Positions 20,139 to 24,571 of a stretch of DNA of 64,000 nucleotides are shown in pieces. The notes under the pieces are model-generated. The model saw only the letters and a program-made list of their open reading frames with translations, did not search any database and was not told where the DNA came from. The stretch is from contig NZ_JACIDW010000001.1 in assembly GCF_014196505.1 (NCBI RefSeq), positions 496,001 through 560,000 of the forward strand. The letters run 5' to 3'. How positions within the stretch are numbered: the first letter of the stretch is position 1; every line of letters begins with the position of its first letter. Origin of the DNA: Rhizobium metallidurans (GTDB taxonomy: Bacteria; Pseudomonadota; Alphaproteobacteria; Rhizobiales; Rhizobiaceae). Both the position numbers and the translations under genes were made by a program.

Positions 20139-22658
20139 GTTTACGCCGGCAACGGTATCGACATTGCGCAAGGCGCTGACATTGTCGATGAAGATATCAT
20201 CCGTGCTCGGTGTCAGAAGGCCGCCGGCGGCGGAATAGCTGAAGACAAGATCGCCGGTCGCGACCACCGTCGATGGCAGGTTGATGGTGACCGCGGTGCG
20301 GCCCCAGGCGGTGGTGCCGGCCGCCGATGCGGCGACGGTGGACGGCGTTCCGGATGCGCCGTTGAAATAGGTGATTGTCGCGGTGTTCGGCGTGCCGTTG
20401 AGCGTGCCGGTCGTGATACGCGCATAAAGCACGCCGCCGATCGTGACGTCGAGCGTCGCCGGGGTATTGTTGTCGTTGGAGATGCCGAGCAGCAGGTTGT
20501 TGCTCCAACCCACATCGAAGGTCAGCTGTGCCGCGCCCGATGGCGCGAGACCGTCGGTCCAGCCGGAGACGTTCGCCTGGGTGAGCGTGCCGGTGCCGCC
20601 ATTGAGCGTCCATGCAAATCCGTCATTGGCGGTGGCGCCCGTGCCGCCGATCGTCCAGCCGGTGGTGCCCGGCGTACCGCCATTGGTGATGATCTGCGTC
20701 GGCGTCGTACCGGAATTGAGGTCGACGACGGGCGGCTGTGCATAATAGCCGAAATCGGCCGCGAGGTTGGCGGCACCGATCGTGGCGAGCGTGAGCGCCT
20801 GTGTCGTGCTTGCCGTCGTCAGCGTCGCCGTGCCAAGCACACCGTTCGCGTCGGTGACGCGCACGATGTACTGGCCGGGGAGAACGCCGGTGAACAGATA
20901 ATTGCCGTTGGCGTCGGTCGTATCCGTCGCCAGAATGCGTTCGCCGGTGCTTACCAGGCCATCGCCGTTTACGTCGTCGATCAACTGGACCGTGACACCG
21001 CCGATGCCGCCATCGCCGGTGTTGAAGGTGCCGCTCTTGTCGACGTCGTTGAAGATCTTGTCGCCGATTGTCCCGGTCGGCGGCGTCCAGCGCGCGGCGT
21101 CCGAGATACCGGTGAGCGCGGTCGTGCCGTTGGTGGTGATGGTAACGGCCGAGCCGATGGCGGCACCGTTTGTTGGGTTGATCTGGCGGATATCGGTGCC
21201 GACGAGATAGGTGTTGCCGTTGATATCGCCGCCGCCCTGTGCGCCGGTGCTGCCTCCGACGTTGGTGAAGCTGTCAATGATCGCCCCGTTCGCCAGGTTG
21301 TAACGGGTAATCGTCGAAGCGTTGATGCTGAGCAGCGCGTTGCTTGTTGCATCGATTGCGAAATCGCCCCAGTCGTTCGCTGCCGTGATCTGCGCGCCGA
21401 ACGCCGTCGCGCCCGCCATCGTGCGACCATTGTTGCTGAAAGTAATGCGGTAGATCTGGTCATTGCTGCCGGTAATGTTTTCGACGCCGAGATAGAGGCC
21501 GCCGTTGAAAAAGGTCGCGGCGCCGCCGCCGACACCGGTCGTGCCCGTGACGATATTGGTCGTAGCGCCCGTGGTCAGATCGGAATCGACCAGGATGTGG
21601 GTGTTGTTGATGTAATCGTAGGCGAACAGCGCCTTGTTGGTTGGATCGGTCGAGCTATCGACATAGTAGATCAGGCCGTTCGCTTGGTCGGCGGCCAGCG
21701 AGTTGATCGTGTTTGACACCGTGATGCCGCCGACGGAGGTCGGAACCGTCGTGATCATCGTCGCCTTGCCGGTCAGGACATCGACGCTGTAGATCGACCG
21801 ACCGGCAGACACCAGCAACGCGCCATTGCCGTTGGAGGTCGCGACATTCAGCGTCTCGGCGAAATCCGCCTGGCTTCTCTCCGTGCCGATCACATCGGAG
21901 GCGATATCGCCATCGCGGTATTCGAGATCCCAGTTACCGCCGAGCGCGGCACTTCCCGTCGGGTCCGTCGAGGCGGCAATGTCGGCGCCGGTGAGATAGC
22001 CGAGCATCTTGACGGCATTCGTGCCCCCGTCGCCCTCGGCGAAATTGCAGCCGTAGACAAGAATGTCGGCGTCATCGGAAAGCGAATCGCGAAGCGATGT
22101 CAGATCGGCGGCGTAGTCGGTCGCCATCGTCGTGGCCGTCAGCGACGCGGAGCCGAGCTGCAGGAAACCCTCCTTGCCGTGCGATATGATGTGGATCGCT
22201 TCGACATCCTGCATGGATGAAAGCGTATCGGCCAGTTCGCGAACACCGTTCTCGTTCGGATCGACCACCACGACCTTGAAATTGTCGCCGAGGTCTTTGA
22301 CCAGCGCCTCGTAGTCGGGCACGGAGGAATCGATCACCACCACCTGGCGCGGCTGCGAAACGGCGGATGTCGCGGGGCCCTCGGGTGGCGCCGAAGCGGC
22401 CTGGCGTTCGGCGAGCGCGGCGACAAGCGCATCGCGGCCGTCGCTCGTGGTGTCGCGCTGAACAGCGTCCGCCCCGCTACGATCCGTTTGATCCTGCTGG
22501 CTTTTTTCCTGGGATTTTTCCACGGTCGCAGCGCCGGCCGCGTCGAATGCGATGCGTTGTTCCAACTCCATCAACATCGAGCCGTATGTCGGCTTGGCAT
22601 TCCTACCCCGCATCTTTTTGACGCGGTCAGGGGCGGGGCGAACGTAGCGTTCGTTCAT
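1..22658 (-). CDS. Giant DUF4347/cadherin-repeat surface adhesin-like protein (C-terminus outside window)
   Basis: A probable secreted giant adhesin. The frame set by ATG 22658 was checked at about 20.5, 17.9, 14.5, 10.6 and 5.5 kb and at the left edge and stays in phase, so at least 7,552 codons are present; the stop lies outside the window. GGAGG sits 7 bases before the ATG. Layout: residues 1-100 carry ELEQRIAFDAAGAAT, a LEPR-XLL-like motif common in giant exported proteins. Residues about 105-253 are DUF4347 (HIISHGKEG and ILVYGCNFAEG). About 262-530 is a propeller-like stretch. About 530-632 is SdrD-B-like with a DVNGDGLVSTGE calcium loop. About 633-840 looks like a jelly roll. From about 840 onward are tandem modules joined by VNDAP linkers. 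There is no classical signal peptide, which fits type-1-like export through the divergent TolC/HlyD/M50 operon. Cargo status and adhesion are inferences. No RTX or C-terminal signal can be judged because that end is missing. Confidence 0.9.
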   Translation of the reverse strand, partial: MNERYVRPAPDRVKKMRGRNAKPTYGSMLMELEQRIAFDAAGAATVEKSQEKSQQDQTDRSGADAVQRDTTSDGRDALVAALAERQAASAPPEGPATSAVSQPRQVVVIDSSVPDYEALVKDLGDNFKVVVVDPNENGVRELADTLSSMQDVEAIHIISHGKEGFLQLGSASLTATTMATDYAADLTSLRDSLSDDADILVYGCNFAEGDGGTNAVKMLGYLTGADIAASTDPTGSAALGGNWDLEYRDGDIASDVIGTERSQADFAETLNVATSNGNGALLVSAGRSIYSVDVLTGKATMITTVPTSVGGITVSNTINSLAADQANGLIYYVDSSTDPTNKALFAYDYINNTHILVDSDLTTGATTNIVTGTTGVGGGAATFFNGGLYLGVENITGSNDQIYRITFSNNGRTMAGATAFGAQITAANDWGDFAIDATSNALLSINASTITRYNLANGAIIDSFTNVGGSTGAQGGGDINGNTYLVGTDIRQINPTNGAAIGSAVTITTNGTTALTGISDAARWTPPTGTIGDKIFNDVDKSGTFNTGDGGIGGVTVQLIDDVNGDGLVSTGERILATDTTDANGNYLFTGVLPGQYIVRVTDANGVLGTATLTTASTTQALTLATIGAANLAADFGYYAQPPVVDLNSGTTPTQIITNGGTPGTTGWTIGGTGATANDGFAWTLNGGTGTLTQANVSGWTDGLAPSGAAQLTFDVGWSNNLLLGISNDNNTPATLDVTIGGVLYARITTGTLNGTPNTATITYFNGASGTPSTVAASAAGTTAWGRTAVTINLPSTVVATGDLVFSYSAAGGLLTPSTDDIFIDNVSALRNVDTVAGVNYTTTYTENGAGVSIGSTATDVRDLDSTNMRSATIVLTNAQAGDVLTVGTLPSGITGSVDTTVAGQVTVTLTGSATKASYAAAIKAITFSNTGDNPSTTPRVVNVTVNDGGLSSAVATSTISVVAVNDAPVNNLPASWTTNEDTSLALTGLSVTDLDAGAGSMTVTLSVASGTITATAGGSVGVSGSGTGTVVLTGTLANINAYLASASAPVYVPVADANGTVVLTMTTNDNGNTGTGGALTDVDTRNIVINPVNDAPVLDLDGSTTGTGYSVGYTENATGVAISNTNSSVIDVDNANMASAAIVITNGQAGDLLMVTGTLPAGITASYNATTFTLTLTGSATKANYEAALRQVLYTSSSDNPTLNGAAASRNISVTVNDGAANSNTAVTAVSITAVNDAPVNTLPVSWTTNEDTSVALTGLSIADPDAGTGSMTVRLQVPTGVLTATAGGSVTVSGSGTGTLVLTGTLANLNAYLASSAAPVYVPVADANGSVTVTMTTSDLGNFGTGGPLTDTDTAVINITPVNDAPILDLDASGAGTGFTTTYTENDAGVAIADTDGVITDIDSANMASLSAVISNGQAGDILAVAGTLPSGITASYNAATFTLTLTGSAQRASYETALQQIRFLSSSENPSTTPRSVNVTVNDGAANSNVAVAIVNVIAVNDAPVNTVPTSVTLNEDVQTAISGISVSDVDSGSVTVTLSVANGTLSPSVIAGTVTGNGTASVTVSGTLAQVNSVLASLRYTGRADYNGSDTLVVSTSDGSLTDTDNVAITVTPVADITPDTVATAEDTAITFNVITGTNGATADTFKDPGRAVTSVTQPPAGQGSVTFAADGTLVYTPAANFNGQTTFTYTVTSGGVTETATVTVNVSAVNDAPVNSLPASGWSTSEDTAIALSGLSISDVDAGTGTMTVTLAVSGGTVSASSGAGVTVSGSGSTSLTLSGTLSAINAYLASAAAPQFNPAANASGSVTLTMTTNDGGNTGSGGALTDVDTRTITIDPVNDAPVNTLPAGGWSVNEDTALALTGLAISDVDAGSGTMTVVLGVNSGQLTAVSGSGVTISGSGTSSLTLSGTLASINAYLASTARPVYTPVADFNGAVTLTMTTNDGGNTGSGGALTDVDTATITVIAVNDAPTLDLDTSAAGTGYATSYTENAAGVAIVNAGVLVADVDNANMASATIVISNGQAGDVLSVTGTLPSGITASYNASTFTLTLTGSATKAAYQTALGQIRYASTSDDPGAVTRSINVTVSDGAASSNTAVTTVAVTPVNDAPVNTLPTGGWTVSEDGTLSLTGLSVADPDIGSGTATVTLSVGSGVLTAASGSGVTVTGSGTATITLSGTLSSINAYLASTARPNYAPVADFNGSVTLTMTSSDGQLTDTDTQTISVTAVADIANDTATTNEDTAVVIAVDANDSFENAGHTITAINGSAIVANGVVNVASGTVRLNADGTLTFTPSANVNGSTSFTYTVTSGGVTETATVNVTIVPVNDAPVNTVPGAQTVAEDTPLVVSGVSVADVDGDTLTTTVTVTNGIANVTTGTGATIANNGTSTVRLSGTAAQINAALAGLTYTATADYNGAAQLTVQTTDGTLTDTDTVAISITPVVDIVADNLTTNEDTAITFNAITGTNGASADNFENAGRAITSVTQPPAGQGTVTFAADGTITYTPAANFNGTTSFTYTVTSGGVTETATVTIVVNPVNDAPVNTVPPAQTTAEDTSIVFSSSGGNAIVVSDVDNGTLTVTVTVTNGSFSLSGISGLSFSAGDGTADQTMTFTGTTAAINTALAGASYAPVADYNGTAQISVQTSDGSLSATSTIPVTITPVADIANDSVSTDEDVPAVISVLANDSFENPARAITAVNGTAITAGGAAVTVANGTVRLNASSQLTFTPTLDYNGVTTFTYTVTSGGVTETAQVTVAVASVNTPPVNTLPPSFTAIEDTSLGLAGLQISDQDAGSGTMTVTLSVNSGVLSALGAGGVTVSGSGSQALTLSGTLADINAYLAGATRPSFTPSANSAASVTLTMTTNDNGNTGGPSLVDIDTATIAITSVNDAPAGTDNTVTINEDSVYTFSAASFGFTDPNDSPANSLAAVVITTLPTNGVLSLGGTAVTAGQVISAANLGNLTFTPTANANGTALASFTFQVRDNGGTANGGQDTDQSPNSFTFNVTAVNDAPVNTLPASFGTNEDTALSLAGLQVADIDAGSGSIRVTLSVNSGTLAATGASGVTVSGSGSGTLVLTGTLSNINGFLAAAGTRPVFNPAANANGAVTLTMVTNDNGNTGSGGALSDTDTATISVAPVNDAPVGSDTAITTNEDTAFSGTLPVATDVDGDSLTYGAGSIAPSHGTVVVNPNGTYTYTPSANFNGTDSFTYSVSDGTLAVQYTVSVTVNSVNDAPVGVNDTAQTNAGVSTSLNVLANDTDVDGDVLQVSAINGVAGNVGLAVTGSNGGTFTIGANGAAVFNPGTAFTDLPAGQSRTSSVTYQLSDGRGGFSTATVTVTVTGVNDAPISTPIANQTGNDAQSVTLNVAGNFSDPDTGDTLTFAATGLPSGLTINAATGVISGTINRSASVNGPYAVTVTATDGSGATASRSFTWAVLNPPPVAAADNLATTENTPLSGSVFVNNGNGVDTDPDGDPISVSAVGGSGAGVGQAVAGSNGGTFTINADGTYAFNPGTAFDDLAAGATRVTTVTYTITDGQGGFSTATVTVTVTGLNDAPVAVADSFTTNEDTSVTFDVRANDSDVDGGTLGVTAINGTAIVTGGSVAVTGGVVTLNADGRLTFTPTADYNGRPTFTYTISDGQGGTATATVTGTVNPVQDPPVAANDSFTTDEDTAVTFDVRTNDGDVDGDALAVIQINGSTIASGGSVAVTGGSVRLNADGTLTFTPAANYNGNPSFSYTISDGHGGTATATVNGTVNPVQDPPVAQGDSFTTPEDQAVTIAVLNNDSDPDGDALTITQINGTGITAGRSVAITGGIVTLNANGTLTFAPTANFNGSPSFTYTVSDGNGGTATATVNGTVTPVNDTPVAVADSFTTAEDTAVTFNVLGNDSDVDGDTLTVTAVNGANIAAGGVVTVTGGSVRLNADGTLTFTPAANYNGSPSFTYTVSDGNGGTATATVSGSVTSVNDAPVAVNDSFTTLEDTAVTFDVRGNDSDVDGDALNVTAINGTAIASGGSVAVTGGSVRLNANGTLTFTPAANYNGTPSFTYTISDGNGGNATATVSGTVTPVNDAPIASDVTVAVDEDGVISSTLPAATDVDGDAVTYAAGSTTPAHGAVTVNSDGTYSYTPSANFNGTDRFTYVVSDGKGGSNEYTVTVNVASINDVPVGSPLPARSGADGAAVTFDVSGFFSDADNDTLTYSASGLPVGLSINAAGVVTGTIDRQASVGGPTGNGVYTVTVSVSDGRGGTASQSFSFSVSNPPPVAVNDAVTVAEDTPLTFNVLDGTASGGVPDSDPDGDPLTVTAASAANGTVTLGTGGQITYQPNANFNGTDTITYTISDGNGGTATATVTVTVLAVNDAPVGQPIADRTRNDGDTDSLNISAFFSDADGDPLTYAASGLPAGLTIDPATGLVSGRIAPEASGPTGEAVYTVTVTAADGKGGTTSVTFNYTVLNLPPIAQDDFATTNEDTPVDIDVLANDGDPDGDNDEVIRVNNVVLQLNGPAVATTNGTVRLVDGPTDRPVLRFTPNANYSGQESFSYSIDDGNGGVDTATVTITIIPQNDAPEGTNPIPDRVRADGQQLIYRVSDFFDDPDGDTLNYTITGLPAGLSFDQATGLIFGTIDHNASQGGTAGVYQVTVTAHDGPNGTGASVSQSFKLEVTNPGPTAVNDNLAINEDQSATFNVITGAGTASGASGADTDPDGDTLSLIAASAGQGTLTFTANGAITYVPAADFNGTDTIIYTISDGQGGFSTATVTISINAVNDAPDVSGPLPAQMDSDGQTVSFDAGIYFSDRDGDTLSYAATDLPPGLQIDAATGVISGPLPNNASRPEPYVATITVSDGQGGTISRTITWIISNFPPKAFSDVLSVGQNSSGSGNALTNDTDPDGDALTIDRINGQAGGVGQPVAGSNGGTFTVNAAGGYSFNPGTDFADLRAGETRTTSVTYRVTDADGESDTATITVTVTGVNDNPVATPIPAVTLADGQSLDGKPIDVSDFFSDVDGDTLTFTASGLPAGLSMDVNGVITGKIAADASSGGPIYTVEVVALDGQGGRLVTTFNLTVTNPAPTAVNDTATTTEDVPLLNIDVLGNDTDPDGDVLSIDPDFPPQAGHGTVTVNSDGTLNYTPAKDFNGIDTVVYRVTDGQGGLSTGVLTITVGAQNDAPIETPIADMERNDGDTISFDISSYFADPEGGVLTYDVQGLPPGLTFDPVTGIISGRISAGASGPMGLSNYVVKVIATDDGGLTAESDFTYVIRNIAPDAMNDTARTAEDQPVDIDVLANDVDTDGDVRSITLVNGVNLSVGGAAVPTSNGSVQLVLVNGAQVLRFTPAANYSGTASFTYTISDGNGGSDTATVTVTVDPVNDAPVATPIPDRAQADGSAVSFDVRGFFSDVDGDTLAISVNGLPPGLGFDPATGLISGTLDANASAGSPYTVVVTANDGQGGEVSTQFVFSVSNPAPIAANDAVQTNEDTAVTFNPITGVGTVGGGVDVDPDGDPLTIVAIDGQPIVTDGTVAVAGGAIRLNADGSLTFTPTADFNGTVPLTYRISDGNGGFSEASIVITVASVNDAGVVDLNGAGAGVDIAVSFNEGDAPVAIASGDASVFDVENGITSLNVALGGFANAGSEIIHLNGAVDVVYGTASTGTISFGGTTFRFTYDGANALAITNAAGGTMGNAATSALLRAIQYENRSDNPSAGDRTVSITVTDDGGATSAAAVATISIGAVNDAPVAVDDTATTNEDTAIVGAVPGVLGNDTDADGDALVVSAVGGGAPGAAVAGSTGGSFVINADGSYRFDPGADFQGLKAGETRATSVTYTVSDGAGGAANATLSVTVVGVNDAPVGQDGTIQTAEDTVATGFLPVATDPDGDALTYAIATPPVNGVVTISADGSYRYTPPANFNGSDSFTYSISDGRSTVTYTIAVAVTPVDDAPVGTPIANQAYSDAQTIRLDVSGNFSDIDTPSLTFSATGLPTGLSISSQGIITGTVDRDASQLNGGAYSVTVSASDGTSSASQTFIITVSNPAPIARDDAASTGENADIAGSVFDDNGNGADSDPDGDAFVVSAVNGVAGNVGASIAGSSGGRFVIGTDGSYTFVPGADFDNLKAGEQRTTSVTYTISDGQGGTSTATFTVTVSGANDLPVGSDIAISTAEDTAFSGQLPTATDVDGDPLTYAVGSQPANGSVTIDPTGAYVYTPAADFNGSDSFTYTISDGTAVVTHTVSVTVNPVNDAPVLQDVAVSINEDGTATGQIVATDIDDAPATLVYGLQTAASGGTAVVNPDGTYSYTPNPDFNGTDSFVVIVRDPGGATATATITITVGAVNDPPVAVDDTAATTENTAISGNVIVGGPGADSDPDGDTLTVVGVGAATGNVGTVVPGQGGGSFVISADGSYTFDPGTDFDGLAAGATATTSVSYTISDGNGGVSTATLTVTITGLNDAPNAPTLPPQASLDGAAIVLPVGAEFTDVDGDPLTFDITGLPPGLGYDTQTGEITGNILPDASGATGSAVYNVTITARDGLGGEAVRTFAWTVTNPVPDAVNDLFTMDEGGQLTGSVLDANVNGPDTDPDNDPLTVTLVTGTARGALVLNPDGTFTYTPTAGFNGTDSFVYRIDDGNGGTDTATVTITINPVNDAPVVVNDSFTIAEDGQVVIAVLANDSDPDGDALSITQINGQPISVGGSVTLPSGTVTLNSDGTLTFAAAPDFAGNASFTYTVSDGALSVQGTVNGTVTGVNDAPVNGLPATFNGVEDTALPLAGLSISDVDAGSGTMTVTLSVDAGTLTAAAGGNVVVTGNGSGSITLTGTLTDINAYLAGASAPVYQPLSNSNAPVTLTMVTSDGGNSGAGGIQTDTDRATIILAPVNDAPVATGSMIQTREDVPVSGVVAATDADGDPLTYAVATGPRNGTAVIDAAGRYLYSPNTDFNGSDSFDISISDGQGGVTTVTIAVTVTPVNDAPVGSDATATAVEDQTLNGRLPVATDVDSANLTYGLGVQAAHGTVTVNPDGTYSYVPTANYNGSDSFTYTVSDGQSTSTYTVSITVTAVNDAPVSSGTSISTEEDETVTGQLPPASDADGDPITYGLATQASNGTVVIGTNGSYSYTPAPGYNGSDSFSFSVSDGTASTIYVVNVTVGAVNDPPSGSNAAITVAEDSLASGRLPLATDPDGDALTYGLGAPAAHGTVTVNADGTYSYRPNANYNGTDSFTYTVSDGIDQSTYTVSITVTAVNDAPVGSNTAITVSEDVPFDGVLPAANDVDGDPVRYGVGTQPMHGSVTVNADGTYRYVPAADYNGADSFTYQVTDGQAVSTYTVAITVTAVNDAPVGSNVSISVDEDGSAAGTLPRAVDADGDPLTYLLQNGPSHGVATVAANGSYTYVPAANFSGTDTFTYAVSDGTVLSVYTVTVNVGAENDAPTGSDLAISISEDTSFTGSLPAASDADGDTVIYGLGTPAAHGAVTVNPDGTFSYVPQANYAGPDQFTYTLFDGTVTVTYTVTIDVQGVNDAPIGADTAISLAEDTTFSGQLPPAVDPDGDPVTYALAGAASHGTVSINA
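20760..21070 (-). other. SdrD-B-like domain within the giant protein
   Basis: Reading the minus strand, this part of the giant gene encodes GDKIFNDVDKSGTFN, then GIGGVTVQLIDD, an EF-hand-like DVNGDGLVSTGE, DTTDANGNYLFTGVLPGQY and VRVTDANGV. That is the pattern of SdrD B-like (Cna-B-type) beta-sandwich domains of surface proteins. It separates the propeller-like N-terminal region from the repeat array. Confidence 0.75.
21900..22345 (-). other. DUF4347 domain within the giant protein
   Basis: Residues about 105-253 read VVVIDSSVPDYEALV, then ADTLSSMQDVEAIHIISHG, then SDDADILVYGCNFAEG and GGNWDLEY. The VVxIDSxVxDY, HIxSHGxxG and DIxxYGCxxA signatures are those of DUF4347, found near the N-terminus of very large exported bacterial proteins. 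Its SHG and YGC motifs resemble caspase-fold/CHAT-type His-Cys arrangements; whether it is catalytic is unknown. Confidence 0.8.
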
Positions 22659-22785
22659 GGGGTTTCCTCCACGACAGATCGTTTCGTTGACCGGGTGCCC
22701 AATTACCCGGCGCGTGTCTAATGCAGTTCAGTCATCCTCACGACCGGCTCCCAAGACCGGTATTTTCAACCGTAGTGAGCAGAGA

Positions 22786-22801
22786 ATTAACAATTCACTA
22801 A
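22786..22801 (-). promoter_or_regulatory. Imperfect CtrA-type box facing the giant gene
   Basis: On the minus strand this reads TTAG-TGAATTG-TTAAT, one mismatch in each half from the CtrA consensus TTAA-N7-TTAAC. It lies 128 bases upstream of the giant gene's ATG. It is weaker than the box at 22921 and is noted mainly because the two flank the same divergent control region. Confidence 0.35.
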
Positions 22802-22920
22802 TTTTCCGCATCAGGAATTAGCCTGTACTAAATCAACCATTGCAGGAGCGGTCAGTCGTGTCCGTTCGACACATCATTTAGCACAGACCAATAAAGAATG
22901 CCCTGAAAAATTGTGTTTTG

Positions 22921-22936
22921 TTAAGTGTTGATTAAC
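22921..22936 (+). promoter_or_regulatory. Perfect CtrA-type box (TTAA-N7-TTAAC)
   Basis: The plus strand reads TTAA at 22921-22924, a 7-base spacer gtgttga, then TTAAC at 22932-22936, an exact match to the full alphaproteobacterial CtrA site. It lies 151 bases upstream of the TolC-family gene, inside the 429-base AT-rich divergent region 22659-23087. CtrA ties gene expression to the cell cycle and often controls envelope, pilus and flagellar genes. Binding is inferred. Confidence 0.55.
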
Positions 22937-23087
22937 CATGTTAGCAAAGACTGAATGCACTCAGACGACAGTTTCGCATTCCAAAAGCGCGCTCTGATTG
23001 CCGAATTTACGCCCCGCAATTGCATATCCGTAGACATCAGCTACCTGCGGCTTAGTCGTATACGGAACAGGTTCGAGGAATGATTTG

Positions 23088-24551
23088 ATGAAATTCCCAG
23101 TCTTTCTAGTGGTTTCCGTCAGCCTGATCGCGACAGGATGCACCGTCACCCCGAAACCGCTACCCCCGGAAGCGCATGCAAGCTTCGGCAAGGAGAGGCT
23201 TGCCCTTGCCACCGCCGATCAGGAGCCCATCTCCGGTAAGGTGGACTTGTACGAAGCCATGGCGAGAGCGTTGAAATACAATCTTGACACGAAGGTAGAG
23301 GTTATGCAGGCGGCGCTCAAATTACGGGAGGCGGATCTGGTAAGCTATTCCGCACTCCCTAAGATTGTAGCAGGCGCAGGGTATGCTGGCCGCAACGAAG
23401 CGGACCCGACCGAGGCCTCTACTCGCGATGATAGTATTGTTACAGCCGATCTGACCTCCTCCTGGAACATCCTGGATTTCGGCCTCTCCTATGTGCGCGC
23501 CAAGCAGGCGACGGACGAGGTGCTGGTTCAGGATGAGATGAAGCGGCGGATGGTCAACAAGGTCATAGAGGATGTCCGCACGGCCTATTGGCGCGCTGTT
23601 AGCTACCAGCGTCTCGTCGGCCGCATGCGGGCACTTGAAGGCCGCGTCGCCCGCGCCCTGAGGGACACCCGCAATCTTTCGTCCAACGGCGAGACGTCGC
23701 CGCTGGTAGCGCTGACCTATGAGCGCGAACTGATCGAGGTCAAGCGCGAGGTCGAACTTCTGGAAGGCGAGCTGCTCGTCGCCAAGACCCAGCTTTCCGC
23801 GCTGATGAACGTAAAGCCAGGCACGGAGTTCACTCTCGAGGTGCCTAAGCGCCGTGATACACAGCTGAAGATCAACTACACCTCGGAGGAGATGTTCAAT
23901 ATCGCGGCTACCAACCGGCCCGAAATGCGCGAGATTTCCTACCGGCTGCGGATCAACGGGCGCGAGGTGGATGCGGCGCTGCTCGACATGCTGCCCGGGA
24001 TCAATCTCTACGCCGGGCCGAACTACGATTCGAACGACTACATCGCCACCAACAACTGGGTGTCGTGGGGCGCCAAGGTCAGCTTCAATCTGATGAAGCT
24101 CGCGACGCTGCCTGCGGTGAACAAGAAGATCGAGGCGGAAAAGCAGATGCTCGACACGCGCTCGCTCTCGGTTGCCATGGCGGTCATGACACAGGTCCAT
24201 ATCAGCCGCGCCCGCTACGCCCACCTGAAGAACTCCTATTCCACGGCGGCCGCCCTTTCCAACGTCTCGCGCCGGATCCTGACGCAGGTGCGCACCGAGA
24301 CGGACGCCCAGAAGACCAGCGAACAGATGCTGATCCGCGAGGAGATGAATGCCCTGCTGGCGGATGCGAAACTCGATATGGCCTATGCCGACCTGCAGAA
24401 CGCCTATGCCAACATCTACGCCTCGCTCGGCATCGATCCGTTCCCGCGGACTTTGCGCACCAACCAGCCCGTCAAGGAGATGGCTGGCCAGTTGCGCGAG
24501 ATGTGGCTGGAGCGCGGTGAATTGAAGACAGACCTCGTTGCGGCCAAATAA
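23088..24551 (+). CDS. TolC-family outer-membrane channel lipoprotein
   Basis: First gene of the export operon, 487 residues. It should form the trimeric outer-membrane duct. The N-terminus has a lipobox, LIATGC, putting the acylated Cys at about position 18. The body has the two-fold TolC pattern: long amphipathic helices (VEVMQAALKLREADL near the start, AEKQMLDTRSLSVAMAVMTQ in the second half) separated by short beta segments such as INLYAGPNY. The C-terminal helices (LDMAYADLQNAYANIYASLGIDP) are typical of the family. ATG 23088 is preferred over the in-frame TTG three bases earlier because GAGGAA ends 7 bases before it. A HlyD-type adaptor follows after 20 bases. It is more likely part of a dedicated secretion machine than a drug efflux pump, since no RND or MFS pump is nearby; that role is inferred. 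Confidence 0.88.
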   Translation: MKFPVFLVVSVSLIATGCTVTPKPLPPEAHASFGKERLALATADQEPISGKVDLYEAMARALKYNLDTKVEVMQAALKLREADLVSYSALPKIVAGAGYAGRNEADPTEASTRDDSIVTADLTSSWNILDFGLSYVRAKQATDEVLVQDEMKRRMVNKVIEDVRTAYWRAVSYQRLVGRMRALEGRVARALRDTRNLSSNGETSPLVALTYERELIEVKREVELLEGELLVAKTQLSALMNVKPGTEFTLEVPKRRDTQLKINYTSEEMFNIAATNRPEMREISYRLRINGREVDAALLDMLPGINLYAGPNYDSNDYIATNNWVSWGAKVSFNLMKLATLPAVNKKIEAEKQMLDTRSLSVAMAVMTQVHISRARYAHLKNSYSTAAALSNVSRRILTQVRTETDAQKTSEQMLIREEMNALLADAKLDMAYADLQNAYANIYASLGIDPFPRTLRTNQPVKEMAGQLREMWLERGELKTDLVAAK

Positions 24552-24571
24552 CGGCCGGCATGGAGACAGTG

